A stretch of 64,000 nucleotides of DNA, taken from assembly GCA_023853785.1 (NCBI GenBank), contig JAJIRX010000730.1, positions 62,001 through 126,000 of the forward strand, given 5' to 3'. Below the pieces are notes generated by a model. The model was given only the letters and a program-made list of their open reading frames with translations. It was not told the DNA's origin and ran no database searches. Origin of the DNA: Psilocybe azurescens (taxonomy: Eukaryota > Basidiomycota > Agaricomycetes > Agaricales > Agrocybaceae). The number at the start of each line of letters is the position of its first letter. Positions within the stretch are counted from its first letter, which is position 1. The translations under genes were made by a program, and so were the position numbers. This document shows, piece by piece, positions 44,742 through 56,308 of this stretch.

Positions 44742-45490
44742 GTCAGTCTGCGAGGACATAGCTGGGGATTCAGAAATGTCGGAATGTCCAAACATTGCCC
44801 AGAGTAGTTCCTGCTTCTCAGCCCACTTCAAAACATTCACCTCATGCCACCGTGTGTACCCTTCATCCGGAAGTGCCTGGGATGACATGGTTCGAGCAAC
44901 CATGCGAACCAGATTGCTTTGCTGGTCCCAGCCCCGTCGTGTGTGAATCACCTTGGCCAGTATGTCGAGATGGAACAGGACATCATGATCCAAAATAAAT
45001 TTGTGTAGGCCAAATGGTTCAAGGGCGGAAAGGGTCTCGTCCATCTCATGCTTGAAAAGAAATCATAGTCTGTCAATAGCAATTGAAACACAAAAATTAA
45101 TCATGCACGACAGTATGGACATAATGTTCAAAATGGGCAGGATATCTGTCACCCCAGTCCAGCTCCACAACAATATCCCTGGCGTCAGCAAGGAATGCGG
45201 TGCGCAGTTGATGCCATCACTGAGTAATGGCAAAGGTAATGGTGCAATATTGATGATGGGTAATGTTAAGGAAAAATACAGAGGAAGCAGGGGGAGTGCC
45301 AATCAAACTTTCACTGGAAGGTGCAAATTCAGACATGGCAATATAACATACCAGGAATTGACTCGGAAGTCAATTTTTTGTACTCCCCAGGTGGTGTGGA
45401 GTAATATGACATCCTGAAACCAAGGGAATGTTGATCTGAGCACAGCTGCACCTAGAAACATGAATAAGCGAGCCGACATGATAAAACGGC
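44742..45490 (-). CDS. Unrecognised multi-exon protein
   Basis: Three minus-strand exon candidates look protein-like: GAAVLRSTFPWFQDVILLHT with WGVQKIDFRVNSWYV (about 45,345-45,460); FLADARDIVVELDWGDRYPA with HFEHYVHTVVHD (about 45,105-45,215, an upstream stop needs an intron); and HEMDETLSALEPFGLHKFIL to PAMSSQTD (44,742-45,050). An intron between the second and third is supported by TTTCAAG|CATGAG. I do not recognise the family, nor the start. It lies between the gypsy fragment and an AT-rich spacer. Confidence 0.4.
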
Positions 45491-46244
45491 GTATTACTAA
45501 AAGAAGAAATACCAAAATATCAGTAAAGCAAAGCGGATTAACATTAAAGTACACAGAATATAATTAAGCACCGTCGCTTTATCATTAAAAGAAAATCTAC
45601 ACAAACAGAAATAATATAAACAGTAGTATACAATAGTAGAGAAAGTATATAAACCATAGAATAATAGCTCCAGGACTCCCAGTGAAAATTAGCATTTAGT
45701 TCAGCAGTCTTCCTGTGTGAAGAAACTTTGCCTATAGCTCGACAACTAATTGATTAGTTGTTTATTACTTACATTCTCATTGTGTTCATTCATATTAAAA
45801 CATAGTTGTATTGCTATATAATTAGCTATACAACTATTGAAGTATACATTGTATTCTACAACCCCATAGGTGACTAACGGAGCTAGCCGCCGTTGTGAGA
45901 CAAAGTCTCAAACCCAAACTGCTACTTGTCATGACACCCTAAAAAGATTTTTTGTGGCCTCCTTGACTTGACAACCATCATGGATGGACATCCGGACTCC
46001 AAAAGGAAGGAGAGGGTGCTGTTGTTGGGCCAGAGCAAGAGCAGTGAGTGTTCTGCTTCCCCCCCTTTTGATGAGCATTCGGTATTGCATGCTTATGCTT
46101 ATGCTTATACTTGTGCCAGACGGCTGAATAATCAGGCAAATTGACGACCTGGAAGAGTACATCTCGTCCATTCATTGATTGATATATGTATGCATGTGCT
46201 CACCACCCCTGTTTACCTTTCTTTTCCCTTCTCCTTCTCCCCAG
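45491..46244. other. AT-rich spacer
   Basis: No gene was recognised. TGCTTATGCTTATGCTTATA is a short tandem repeat near 46,090-46,112. Confidence 0.4.
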
Positions 46245-47118
46245 ATTTCTGCATGAAGTACGCCCAGGAGGCATGGGACACCGAGCACATCTCCTGGTGC
46301 ACCATCATCCAGCTGAGTGTCATCCACTCAATCATCACCATCGTTGAGGTGCTGCAGGCCGAGATGGATGGTGAGCTGATCAACGTGCCCAGCACCCCAC
46401 TCATGACTGTCTCGCACATGCCCACCCCTGCCACCACTGCGTCCGCCATGTTCCTGCTGTACAGCCCGCTCAGCAGGCCAGGCGACTCACCCACCGTGAC
46501 CACATCATTCAGGGCAGACACACCAATGCTGACAGCGCCTTCTTCTTCCCTCGCATGCACTGGCCCTGCGTGCAAGCAGCAGCAGCACCTTCCTTGTGCA
46601 GCACGCATCTGGGAAGCACCTGCTGTCCACACCCCTCACAGGGAAGCACCAAGTTCTCAAGATGCAGCTGGGCCCCCTGCAGCGCTGTCGAGACAGACCT
46701 CAAGCAGTGGCTTGGGGCAGGTGCAGACAAGGACATGGGGCTCGGCATCGTTGGCGTGGAGGGCAAGGGCATGCTGGGGATGGGCGTGGGGCTCATGCTG
46801 GCCCGCTGAGCCTTGAGAAAGACTTGCAGCTCCTTGCAAAGCAGGGCATGAAGAAGGATTTTGGGGTGGTATGGCTGCAGGAGGTGCTCAAGCGTGGGCT
46901 TGTGCAGCATGCATTGGCGCAGAACTTTAGCTGCCATGGGCATGGGAAGGCACAAAGTGCAACAGGGTTGCTGGAGGAGGAGGATGAGGAGGTGGTGGAT
47001 GATGCGACGGAGATCATTGCAAGCTGTCTGGAGGATATGAAGGCGCTATGGACAGACGAGGTTGTCAAGGTCATGTTAAGGAAGCGCAAGATCCATACCC
47101 GAGGACATGGCGGTGTTG
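46245..47118 (+). pseudogene. Heterotrimeric G-protein alpha-subunit-like fragment
   Basis: Matches the helical-domain part of the divergent G-alpha-like proteins expanded in mushrooms (recognised from the family pattern, not from a search). Visible are EHISWCTIIQLSVIHSIITI followed by VEVLQAEMDGE; then KHQVLKMQLGPLQ in one frame and VETDLKQWLGAGADK in another; GLVQHALAQ; and DDATEIIASCLEDMKALWTD with EVVKVMLRKRKI. The P-loop (GESGKST-type) and the switch regions are not found. The pieces are in different frames and no start or stop fits, so it is a dead partial copy. If alive, such proteins would bind GTP at the plasma membrane. Confidence 0.5.
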
Positions 47119-48185
47119 TAAGTGGTTTTCTCTCTTTTCTCTTCTCTTCTCTTCCTTCCCCTTCTCTCCCTGCTCCACCCAGGAGGGCTTTTGTGTCCCC
47201 TACATATTCCGGCCAGAGTCCGCCTCGGAATCTGCCATTCTGCCAGGAATGAGGGCAAAAATATGGCACAAAACCATGCCATATTATATATAATCAATTC
47301 CGGCGGAATGGCGGATTTCGCGAGTGGAATTGAACAGAATCCATTTACAAAATGGATTACCCCGGAATGGAACCGAAAATGGACTGGTGTACACATGGTG
47401 CTCATTGTTATGATCATTATGATGTAGATTAGAATCAATTAATTAATTTACATACAATTCTGATTGATCGGTAACCATTTGATGGGATACTGATCAGCCG
47501 GACATATTTTGGACCCTTAAACGGTTTGAAAATCCGTCCATCAAAAATGTGTGATTTCGGCATCTTGGCAACAGCCGGCATCATGGTTTCCATGCCACAT
47601 GACCCCTTTGTCAGTTTGATTCTTGCTTCCCTTTCCCCCCGTCTGCTCTCCCCTCCCCTCCTTCCCCACCACCCAAACATCCATCCCCTCCTTCTCCCCC
47701 CCCTCTCCCCTCCCTCCTCTCTCTATGAAATGCCCACCACCACCCAGCAAGCAGGAATTGCCCCTCAAATCATGCACCGCCACCACTGCTGCTCCCCCTC
47801 TTTCCCCTCTCAAGCCACATGTTTCCTGTAAGTGGAACCAGTTGAACGTTGATGAGTCGGCCACCAAATGGATGAAAACCGCAGCAGGGGAAGAAGGAGC
47901 AGAGGCCGATGAGGGTGAGGGGAAGGGTGCCAGAGGCAAGGCACCCTCAAAAATGTCGCGTGCACTTGCTTTTTGTGAGCATTTCCAGTGCTAACCAGCC
48001 CATACCACCCCTCACAGTCATAAAACTTCGACACAGCAATATCAGGAGGATGCCGCAGAGGCCACCACCCACTTCAAACCGTATGCATACCCCTCCCCCT
48101 TTTTTCATTCAAAAAATATAGATATATTAATTTTATGTTCGCTTTTTTAGTGTCTCACGGAAGCTTGACAGGGCTGCCACCTCGG
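47119..48185. other. Spacer with a low-complexity plus-strand frame
   Basis: Pyrimidine-rich stretches (about 47,620-47,735) give long Pro/Ser frames that are not convincing genes. SCKWNQLNVDESATKWMKTA at about 47,825-47,885 looks more protein-like but is not recognised. Confidence 0.35.
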
Positions 48186-48601
48186 TAGCCCCTCCTGAGC
48201 ACCCTCCCAGTTCTCCCTCTCCCTCTCACTGTGTCTATGCTTCCCACTGTTGCTGCTGATAGTGAGTCTCTTTCCAAGCCTTCAGGCCTACCACTAGGCA
48301 ATGGCACCGGTTGGGGTAACTCGCACGGGTTAGGGGGTACGGGTACCACGCAGGTAGGGTATGGGTTACAATAGCCCTATCCATCAGCTTTCAAACGTAT
48401 TTTTGAACCAAAACTGGGAAAGATATGACTGATTTTGCAAAATTCTTCAAAATTAGCCATATCTCCTTCAATTATGGGCCGATTTGGACATTTTTAGGCT
48501 CTTTTTGACAGGTAAACCCGTAGGATTACGGGTAGGGTTGCCTCACGGGTAGGAGTACGGGTTGCTAGCATGATACCTGTGGGTTTACCTGTGCCATTAC
48601 C

Positions 48602-49819
48602 CAGTACTTTACAGTGCCCCACGGGTACCGGTTGGAACCGCTTGGACCCAGTTGGAACCGATCGGAACCAGTCAGAATCCGATCGGAATCCACTCAGACC
48701 CACTCGGAACCGGGTCGGAATTTCTCATAATGTACTTGTTCAGTGTATAATACAATGCTTAGTCAGTATTACATAATAATTGCTTACATAAGCTTATAAA
48801 TAATATATTGAAATCACATGATATAGTCTGCTTAGTCAGTATTACATAATATTTCTTATATAAGCTCTTAAGTAATCATTTAGGTCACATGATATTTGTA
48901 ATAAATGCGAAATTATAAAATGCACTCAACAGGAATTAAACCAACAGCTTCATATATATTAATTCTATACACACATTACCAACTACACTATTATTGCTTG
49001 TGGTATTATCAATATTTTATGAATTATATACCATTCTTTACAACACCCAATAATATATTCTGGCACTTCCTCTGAAGCTATACCCACATATTATATATCA
49101 AAATAATCAGAAATTTGAGGGCAATGCATCTGTAATTACACAATCATCAGAATATTATGTCAGCATATTCAATATACAAAATACTGTAAATTTAAATATA
49201 TATAGATATTGTAAACTACATTTTGCAACAAAATAGCACTCTGTTAGCTGTATATTAATAGTGTTACAATAATAGAAATTAATGGAATACAAAAATCAAT
49301 TTTATTCAAAACATTTAGATTATATAAGCACAGATTTATATGAAAAATAGGTATTTCTTTACCAGAAATTCTTTAATTTTATATAACTATTACATAAACA
49401 TATTCTCCTCAATTTTACAATTCTAACCATACCAAATTTATCACAAACTGTTGAGATCTATGTATACTTTTTGTGTTATTACTTGGTGAACTGTAAATAG
49501 TATGCTGACATAATATAGTTCCGCTTGGTACCACTCGGATTCCACTCGGAATTGGGTCTAATTGGGTTTCAAATTTGATGAATTCCACTTGGATTCCAGT
49601 CAGATTCCGGTCAGATTCCAATCGGATTTTGGTTGGACTTGTTAACAGTGGAACCGGTCGGTACCGGTGGTTCCGATCGGAATCCAGTCGGAATCCGGTC
49701 GGAAAAATTTGGACATTTTACTGCTAATTTGGCAGGAACACTGCCAAATAAAATTCTGGTCGGAACCAGTCGGATTCCAACCGGTTCCGATCGGTACCTG
49801 TGGGGAGTGTAAAGACCTC
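48602..49819. mobile_element. Non-autonomous KDZ-type element C (1,218 bp)
   Basis: Left end CAGTACTTTACAGTGCCCCA; right end (reverse complement) GAGGTCTTTACACTCCCCAC. Perfect 8-bp duplications CCATTACC lie at 48,594-48,601 and 49,820-49,827. It inserted into the right terminal repeat of the MITE above. Subterminal arrays have the GGAACCGATCGGAACC and GGAATCC(A/G)GTCGGAATCC type at both ends. There is no coding sequence. The ends tie it to elements A and B; 8-bp duplications agree with the KDZ superfamily. Confidence 0.85.
48925..48995 (-). other. tRNA-like Pol III promoter inside element C
   Basis: On the minus strand TAGTGTAGTTGG (48,979-48,990) fits the A box TRGYNNARNNGG. GGTTTAATTCCTG (48,930-48,942) fits the B box, with 36 bases between them as in a tRNA gene. 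I could not form a good acceptor stem, so it is a tRNA-derived relic or SINE-like head rather than a working tRNA gene. Confidence 0.5.
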
Positions 49820-49990
49820 CCATTACCTACCTACCACATCAGCCCAGTGCACCTTCCACCACTGTGGCTGATGTTGATTATTCTATGGGAATCTCCAACC
49901 AGAGCAGTGGCCCTCTCACTGCTGCTGATGGTTTGGTTGTGTCCACTACCATTTCTGCAGGCCATGTACATTGGGACAATGGCTCTTCCA

Positions 49991-50269
49991 CCATAGGTCC
50001 TGATCATGGTATTTATTATTATTATTGCTATTATTATCATGTATTTAGTTCCTTAAATAATATAGATGCTGTAAGCCTGGTGCCCCAGTCTTACCATGGC
50101 CCCTTTCCATATCATCTTATCTTATACATTTATGTGCATGTGACTATGATCCCCAAACCCCATTTCTTTGATATAGACTTACCTTAGACCTTATGTACTG
50201 TACACACCTGTAGCCAGTCAGTTGTTCTATTGATATATTGTGGTTCTGTCATTCTCTGCATGACTCTCA
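49991..50269. other. Spacer before the KDZ core fragment
   Basis: Contains a TTATTATTATTATTGCTATT simple stretch near 50,015. Nothing else was recognised. Confidence 0.35.
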
Positions 50270-50851
50270 GTGAGCCTGGTGATGCCTGGCTTTCAGATGC
50301 ATGGACAAAATTTGATAGGTCTGAATCCACAACTAATATACTAAAGTTTTTACAGTCTGTTTATAAGACAAAAGAATCTCATCCTGATTACATATGTATT
50401 GACAAAGAATGTCAAGTGTTGCAAACAGCTGTTACCAATGGAAGTTGGGATGCTATGTGGAAAAAGCATTAAAATTTATTGTGGACACTTACCATTATAT
50501 TAATCACCAAGCCAATGATTATCTTTGTTGAAAGTACTGCAATCCTTCTCTGGGTGATGGTTCAGCTCCAAATCTTGTAATTATTGCATATGATAATAAT
50601 GGCAATGCATATGCCCAGAAAGCCTTTAATATACAAATGTGTGAACAATTAAATGGATGGCTGGGTGGTTTTGAATCTATATTTATATATATAACACCTA
50701 GCAATTTCAACTGGTTTCTACACACAATGCTATTTTACCACACAAAATATGTCATTGCAAAGCAGAAAAGAAAGGCAGAGTCTTCATATAGTGATGATGA
50801 AAATGAAGAATTAGGATTGGATGAAGAGACTAGTGATTCTGACTCAGACTA
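50270..50851 (+). pseudogene. KDZ transposase catalytic-core fragment
   Basis: Third KDZ copy, on the plus strand. It begins DAWTKFDRSESTTNILKFLQ and continues YICIDKECQVLQTAVTNGSW, FIVDTYHYINHQANDYLC, a stop, KYCNPSLGDGSAPNLV, CEQLNGWLGGFES and NFNWFLHTMLFYHTKYV, ending in an acidic tail (DDENEELGLDEETSDSDSD) at 50,851. All three presumed catalytic acids are retained. It has a one-base shift before FIVD and a TGA before KYC. The cysteine clusters, N-terminus and terminal repeats are missing. Confidence 0.8.
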
Positions 50852-51241
50852 AATTGAATACAAGTGTGTAAAGAAACAAGTTAATTCACATAGTAGATTA
50901 TATAAGCAGTGTACAGTAAGTGTATGATACAAGATAGATCATATAAGCAGTGTATATTAGATGTATAATAGTAGTGATAACTGTATAAATCTATTTTTTT
51001 ATTCAGCCCAAAAGTGTGGGAAATTGTTTTTACTCAGCTTCAAGCCATGGGAATTCCACTTTACTACTGTATTGGCTATAAATAACTCTATTCTCATTCA
51101 TTCCCTCTATTCCCCTCTATTCCCTCTCCAATTCCTTCATTCCCTCCTCAATCCCCTCTATTCCCTCTCTATTCTCTCTGTTCCCTCCATTCCCTTCACT
51201 CCCTTTCTCAATCCCTCCAGTTCTAGGGAATATGTGGGGGA
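50852..51241. other. AT-rich spacer and pyrimidine-rich leader
   Basis: CTATAAATAAC at about 51,077 is a possible TATA element. It precedes repeated CTATTCCCTCT words up to 51,230 and the next frame. Confidence 0.4.
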
Positions 51242-51629
51242 GTGAGAAGTACTGACACGTGCCCAGCATTGGCAGATCAGCACAACAACAATCAAATATA
51301 CACATCAGCTCTTTTTTCCAATCACCAACTACCTCCTTCCTCTCCTTTTTCTGTTGCTGCTGTCACCGTCACCCTCTCTGCTGTCTATGATGACCGCAAT
51401 GGCCATATAGAAAATGACAAGGACGGACATGCACAATCACAACAACAAGGGCAAAAACAGATGGCAAGGGCGCCGGACAGTGAGGGCAAGAATGGCAAGT
51501 ACAAGGTCAAGAACAGCAACTGCAAGGGCAAGAACAGTGGGGACCGCAAGGGTGAGGGTAGATATGGCAAGGGCAAGGGTGGGTACAGCAAGGGCAAGGG
51601 CAAGCACAGTGGGGACAGCGAGCATGAGG
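51242..51629 (+). CDS. Low-complexity Gly/Lys-repeat frame, split by copia (5' part)
   Basis: Starts MRSTDTCPALADQHNNN; the C-terminal half is a minisatellite coding KGKGGYSKGKG-type repeats, up to SGDSEHE. It stops at the 3' LTR of the copia element. The matching downstream half lies in inverse orientation at 62,711-63,036. The 5' end is related to 27,831-28,340. Real protein status is doubtful: it may be a repeated element leader with a coding minisatellite. Confidence 0.4.
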
Positions 51630-51737
51630 TATTGACAATTTATGTTTGGAATACTTAATTTTATTGTACAGACTTCGCAGCTACTTATATACATGTATCT
51701 ACTGTAACTAGAATAATCTACCAGTGTCTAATTATTT

Positions 51738-53912
51738 CTATGTATGGTATAACTGAGGGCGAGAGATTATTAGTATAACAATTAATAAAATATATCTACA
51801 AGATGAATGTGTGGAATGTCCGAGCACATTCCCAACACTCCCCCTTGCTCGGGCATCTCTAGAATACTCCAATTTCGAATGTGAGGTCCTGGTGTAATGT
51901 CCTAGGTAGTCCTTGGTGAATAGATCTGCTATATTTTCTCTGGTATTGATATAAACTAAATTGAGTGCACCATTCTGGACAAGATCACGAAGAAAGTGGT
52001 GGGAGATGTCAATGTGTTTGGTTTTGGAATAAAATTCCAGGTGGTGAGCAATTGAGATAGCTGTTTGGTTGTCTGAGAATATGGTTGAGGTAGTAGGAAT
52101 ATCAATTCCTAATTCCGTGAATAATGTTCTGTGCCAGAGTACCTGTTTTGTGCAGTGAGTAGCAGCAGTATACACTGCTTCTGCAGTTGAAAGAGCTACT
52201 GTGCTCTATTTCTTTGCACTCCAAGCGACAGGACCTCCAGCTAGTTTGATAATGTATCCACTGATAGATTTCCTGTCTCTATCTGATGCGCAATCTGCAT
52301 CACAGTAAATATTTAATTCTTGGTCAATTTCCTCGGTTTCATGACCATAGGTGAGTTTGTAGTCTCGAGTACCTTTAAGGTAGCGAAATATTTGTTTAAC
52401 AGCTGTCCAATGCTGTTTCTGAGGGTTCTTGGTGAACTGTGCGAGTTTCTGGACAGAAAATGCGATGTCTGGCCGGGTTCCAATTGCAAAATACATAAGC
52501 AATCCTATAAGTGTTGCATAGCTAGCACTGGCTTGTTCTAGCTGCTCCCCCTGCTCGTCCAATTTCCCTTGAGATAAGTTTGTATTGTCGAGCTTCACAT
52601 TTGGATCCATGGGTGTAGTTAGTGGGTTTACATCCTCAAGACCAAATTTCTTAAGTAGTTGATTAATGTAGGCAATTTGTGAAATGGAAATGACTTTGGA
52701 ATGATGATCCTGTATAACATTCATTCCTAGAAGTAGTGAGGGTTGTCCCAGCGATTTAATTTCAAATTTCTGGCATAATTGTTACTCCAATAAATTGTTC
52801 CGAGCATCTGAGTTTGCAATAGATAGGATGTCATCTACCCAGACAAGTAGGATCTCAAATTCTTCACCGTCTTGTTGTTTGTAGCAGCAGTAATTTGATT
52901 TGAGCCTAGTGAATCCTAAGTCCTTCATGGCTGTATCAAATTCCTTGTTCCAAACATTTCCAGCTTGTTTGAGACCATACAATGAGCACCTACGTCAACA
53001 GACACATTCTGATCCATCATTATATCCAGGAGGTTATCGCATACATATTTCTTCTTCAATATATCCATTTAAATAAGTGCCCTTGATGTCAAGCTGTCGA
53101 AGACTCCATCCATGGACTGCTGAGAGTGCGAGTAAAGTGCGCAAAGTTTCAAAGCGCATAACTGATGCGAATGTCCCATCATTGCTGTAGTCTATTCCTG
53201 GCTTCTGTGAGAAGCCCTGTGCAACAAGTCTTGCCTTGTATTTAACTATATTGCCTTCAGCGTCATATTTCTTGGTAAATAGCCATTTGCAGCCTATAGG
53301 TTCTCTATCCCTTGGTAAGTTTTGTAGTTCCCATGTCCCCATCTTCTCCAGAGTGTTTAATTCTTCGTCTATAGCTTTCTGCCATGCTTCAGATTCACTT
53401 CCTGCAAGTGCTTCTTCAATTTTTAAAGGCAAGCTGCTTTCTGAATTTCTTGAAGCTAGCATTGCAATTTCTGGCTCTGAAGCAACATTGGTTCGTTCTG
53501 TTTGCTTAGCCTTTGAAGATTCTGTTGAACGAGTGATATCTGGTGTAGGGAGTGGAATAGGAGTGGGTGTATTGAATCTTGATGACGGAGTTCGCGCCTG
53601 AGGGTTGTGAGACTTCTTGTAGTCAATTTGCATTGTTCTGGTGCGTAGTTGGCGATTATTTGAATTACTGGAAGTTATGACTGGTTGAACAATTTTTTCT
53701 GATTGTATTTCGTTGGTTCGTGCGTCTGAAACTGGTCCTGGCTCCCCCTCAGATGCCAAACCAGGTACTGTAGTAACTATTTCAAGTTCCCTAGGTTCAT
53801 CATTTTCATTAAAAGCGAAATTACGGGATGTCTTGATGCTTCTATGTTTGCTGTCATAATAGCGAATTGATTTGGATCCATCATTAAATCCTACAAAGAC
53901 CATCTTGTGCAA
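51738..53912 (-). pseudogene. Copia pol: reverse transcriptase and RNase H
   Basis: The RT begins WQKAIDEELNTLEKMGTWEL, with CKWLFTKKYDAEG, YKARLVAQGF and LRQLDIKGTYLNG (catalytic Asp), then after a break LKQAGNVWN and LLVWVDDILSIA (catalytic VDD). Then come TRPDIAFSVQKLAQF and RNase H (YCDADCASDRDRKSISGY, FSDNQTAISIAHHLEFYSKT, HIDISHHFLRDLV, ADLFTKDYLG), ending close to the 3' LTR. Breaks occur near 53,030, 52,780 and 52,200, by stops or shifts. It copies element RNA in cytoplasmic particles. Confidence 0.9.
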
Positions 53913-53930
53913 TTTTGGGTGCAGTTTGGA

Positions 53931-54638
53931 TCAGTTCTGGGACTCATCTAGGACCCATACATCACATCCAAACTCTCTGAGGTGTGAAACATCAGGTTTG
54001 GAGCCATTCCAAGCTTCGTAAGGTGTCAGGCCTTTAAGCGCCCTGGTAGGCGCCCTGTTTCGAAGGTAATTGGCATGGGAGACTGCTTCATCCCATAAAA
54101 AATCAGGTAGCTTCTTCGAAATTAGCATGGCTCTTGCAAGCTCCAGGTGTGTACGGTTAAAACGCTCTGCTACTCCATTTTGTAATTGAGAATAAGGTGC
54201 AGTGGTTTGTATTTCAATGCCTCTTTCTTCTGCCCATGTCTTTATTTCTTTGTTGACTAGCTCCTTCCCATTGTCAAAATGCATCCACTTTGGGTGTTTT
54301 CCAAATTTCCTTTCCAGTAGGGTAGCATGGTCCTTTATCCGAGCTGAGGCCTCCATTTTATCCTTCATAAATTTTACTCCACTGAAGCAGACTGCATCAT
54401 CTGTGAATGAGATGCAATATTTGAAGCCTCCAATAGACTGGACTTCTGCTGGTCCCCAAACATCACTCATAAATCCTTCTCCAGGAATCTCTGAGCAGTT
54501 GTCTGCCTCCTTTGAGAATGGTTTGTGAGCCTGTTTTGCTTTGATAGAAGCCTCACATGTTGGGGAAGGAATAGATGTGTGATCTATCTCCATTCCATTT
54601 ACCAGCTCCTCTTGGCTTATTTTTTGCAAAGATGACAT
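53931..54638 (-). pseudogene. Copia pol: integrase
   Basis: Integrase core with the D-D-E pattern: FMSDVWGPAEVQSIGG, KWMHFDNGKELVNKEI and YSQLQNGVAERFNRTHLELA, followed by LPDFLWDEAVSHANYLRNRA and LTPYEAWNGSKPDVSHLREF. The zinc-binding HHCC part upstream is interrupted. It is separated from the RT by a stop at about 53,925. Confidence 0.9.
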
Positions 54639-54774
54639 GGATATGTGTCCAAATTTCAGTGCTGTTGGTCCCAGGTAAGCTTCTGCAATGAAGCATAGTT
54701 TGTCTTCTCTTTTCCAGGTAGTTGTGCACGGGCTAATAATAGGTAAAGCCTATTAGACTTGATTCCTTTTTCAA

Positions 54775-56010
54775 TCATTTTATTCTTGGAATCCGATATG
54801 GAGCATCCTCCTTTGGTAAATTTAACATGCCCATTTGCATTGTCAATTCTGCTGATTGATAGTAGGCAGTTTGGAGCATCAGGGACATGTAGGACATTGC
54901 GGAGTTGGTGTTGGAATTTTTTCCATCCACAAAGAAATTAACAATGACTGTTCCACGGCCTTGAGCAGTGACAGGGCTTAATCTGAGGCCCTGTATGGTT
55001 GAATCCTTGAGTGGTGTATAATCAATAAATGCCTCCCTCATGGTACAGATATGTGAGGTTGTTCCTGAGTCTAATATCCAATCATATTTCAAAAATTCTC
55101 TGTGTTGTTCTGCAGGTGCAAATGCCATGTATGATGCATCATTAAGATTTGATGTAATTGACTCTTGTGCTTGATTTGTGTGCCCTGCCCTATTTGGTCC
55201 TCTTCAGCCTTTAGGTTCTTGACCTTCCCTTCTGCCACCTTTAGCCCAAAATTCCCTTGATATGTGACCCTTTTTGTGGCAGTTGTAACATTCTTTGTCT
55301 GATGAATCCGATGATTTATTGGATTTTCTGCTGTTCCTTGAATTTCCAGATTGTCTAGCCTGTAAGGATGTCTGTGTTGAGTCACCAGACCTAGACTTGC
55401 AATGTCTATCTTCTTCCATGAGGATAGCCACAAGTTCATGAGAGGATAATTGAGGTTTATTCCCACTTGACCCAAGATAAGATGTTGTATAAGTGTCCCA
55501 TGACTCAGGAAGTGATGTGATTAAAATCATTACAAAATCTTCATCTGGTACTTTGCTGCCCATAACATGCAGTTCCTCCTGTAGCTGGCGTAATTTTGAT
55601 ATATGTTCCACCATATTGAATCCTTCTTCTGCTGTTGCTCTGTACAATGCCCTCTGTGTAGCCAAAATTCCAAGTCAGCCTTTGGATTCCTTCACTGTGG
55701 TAAGTTGTTCCCACATTTGGCATGCTGTGACTGCACCACTGATGTGTATTATTTCCAAATTTGAGATTGACAGCTCAATTCAGACTCGTGCCTTTGCATC
55801 CTGTTCTCTCCATTTCTTCTGAGCCTCAAGCTCTTGTGCAGTTGGTTTTCTGGGTTCAGCTGATTCTGGTGCTTTTGCATCAATTGCAATATGGTCTTCC
55901 AGTCCAAGGTCAGTGAATACTGCAAGCATTCTTCGCTTCCATAGCATCCAATTCTCTGCCTTCAGCATGCAAATTCGGTAGGGTCCAGACATGCTATATT
56001 TGTCTGACAT
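54775..56010 (-). pseudogene. Copia gag and protease
   Basis: Gag starts at 56,010 (MSDKYSMSGPYRICMLKAEN, WMLWKRRMLAVFTDLGLED). It continues after frame changes with SKLRQLQEELHVMGSKVPDE, and has a zinc knuckle CYNCHKKGHIS in which the last Cys-type position is changed (REFWAKGG, so the knuckle is damaged). The protease follows with the DSG active site in YDWILDSGTTSHICTMREAF. Single-base changes break the chain near 55,780 and 55,470. Confidence 0.85.
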
Positions 56011-56308
56011 ATTAATTGTGTGTTAAAAATAAATGAGGATGAGTGTGGCTGTTGAGAGTTCAAGTACAAGTTTTAATGTACAGGCACAGGGCCCATAACC
56101 TATTGACAATTTATGTTTGGAATACTTAATTTTATTTTACAAACTTCGCAGCTACTTATATACATGTATCTACTGTAACTAGAATAATCTACCAGCATCT
56201 AAATATTTCTATGTATGATATAACCAAGGCCAAGAGATTATTAGTAAGATAATTCATAAGATAAATCTACATGTTAAATGTGTGGAATGTCCGAACACAT
56301 TCCCAACA

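Larger units (their letters stand above)
48295..49829. mobile_element. TAGG-ended MITE (309 bp) containing a KDZ-type insertion
   Basis: Left end TAGGCAATGGCACCGG; right end (reverse complement) TAGGTAATGGCACAGG. Perfect 8-bp duplications CCTACCAC lie at 48,287-48,294 and 49,830-49,837. Without the inner insertion the element is 309 bp. It carries repeated ACGGGT words near its ends. An 8-bp duplication fits KDZ or hAT; the superfamily remains open. Confidence 0.85.
48186..49990 (+). pseudogene. Exon of an unrecognised gene split by nested transposons
   Basis: Left part 48,186-48,294 reads VAADSESLSKPSGLP; right part after 49,829 reads PSTTVADVDYSMGISNQSS and GPLTAADGLVVSTTISAGHV. Taking out the inserted sequence together with one copy of the 8-bp duplication joins the two halves in one open frame (SLSKPSGLPHQPSAPSTTVA), which ends near a GTATTTATT donor-like site at about 50,008. 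The frame was therefore probably an exon when the insertion happened. Product unknown, Ser/Thr/Ala-rich. Confidence 0.5.
51630..56308 (-). mobile_element. Ty1/copia retrotransposon, 4,679 bp, chimeric flanks
   Basis: Two 208-bp LTRs (51,630-51,837 and 56,101-56,308), TGTTGGGAATGTG at the 5' side and TTGTCAATA at the 3' side. A primer-binding site GGTTATGGGCCC follows directly at 56,089-56,100, matching the anticodon region of initiator tRNA-Met, the half-tRNA primer known from Drosophila copia. A purine tract with GGGGGAG lies next to the 3' LTR (51,838-51,847). Gene order is gag, protease, integrase, RT, RNase H. The 5-bp flanks differ (TGAGG and TCTCT), so it is not a simple insertion. Confidence 0.9.

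Noticed and set aside
47526..47994. Proline-rich proteins on both strands
   Set aside because: Pyrimidine-rich DNA with no exon structure or motif; only a short stretch near 47,825 looks protein-like, and I could not identify it.
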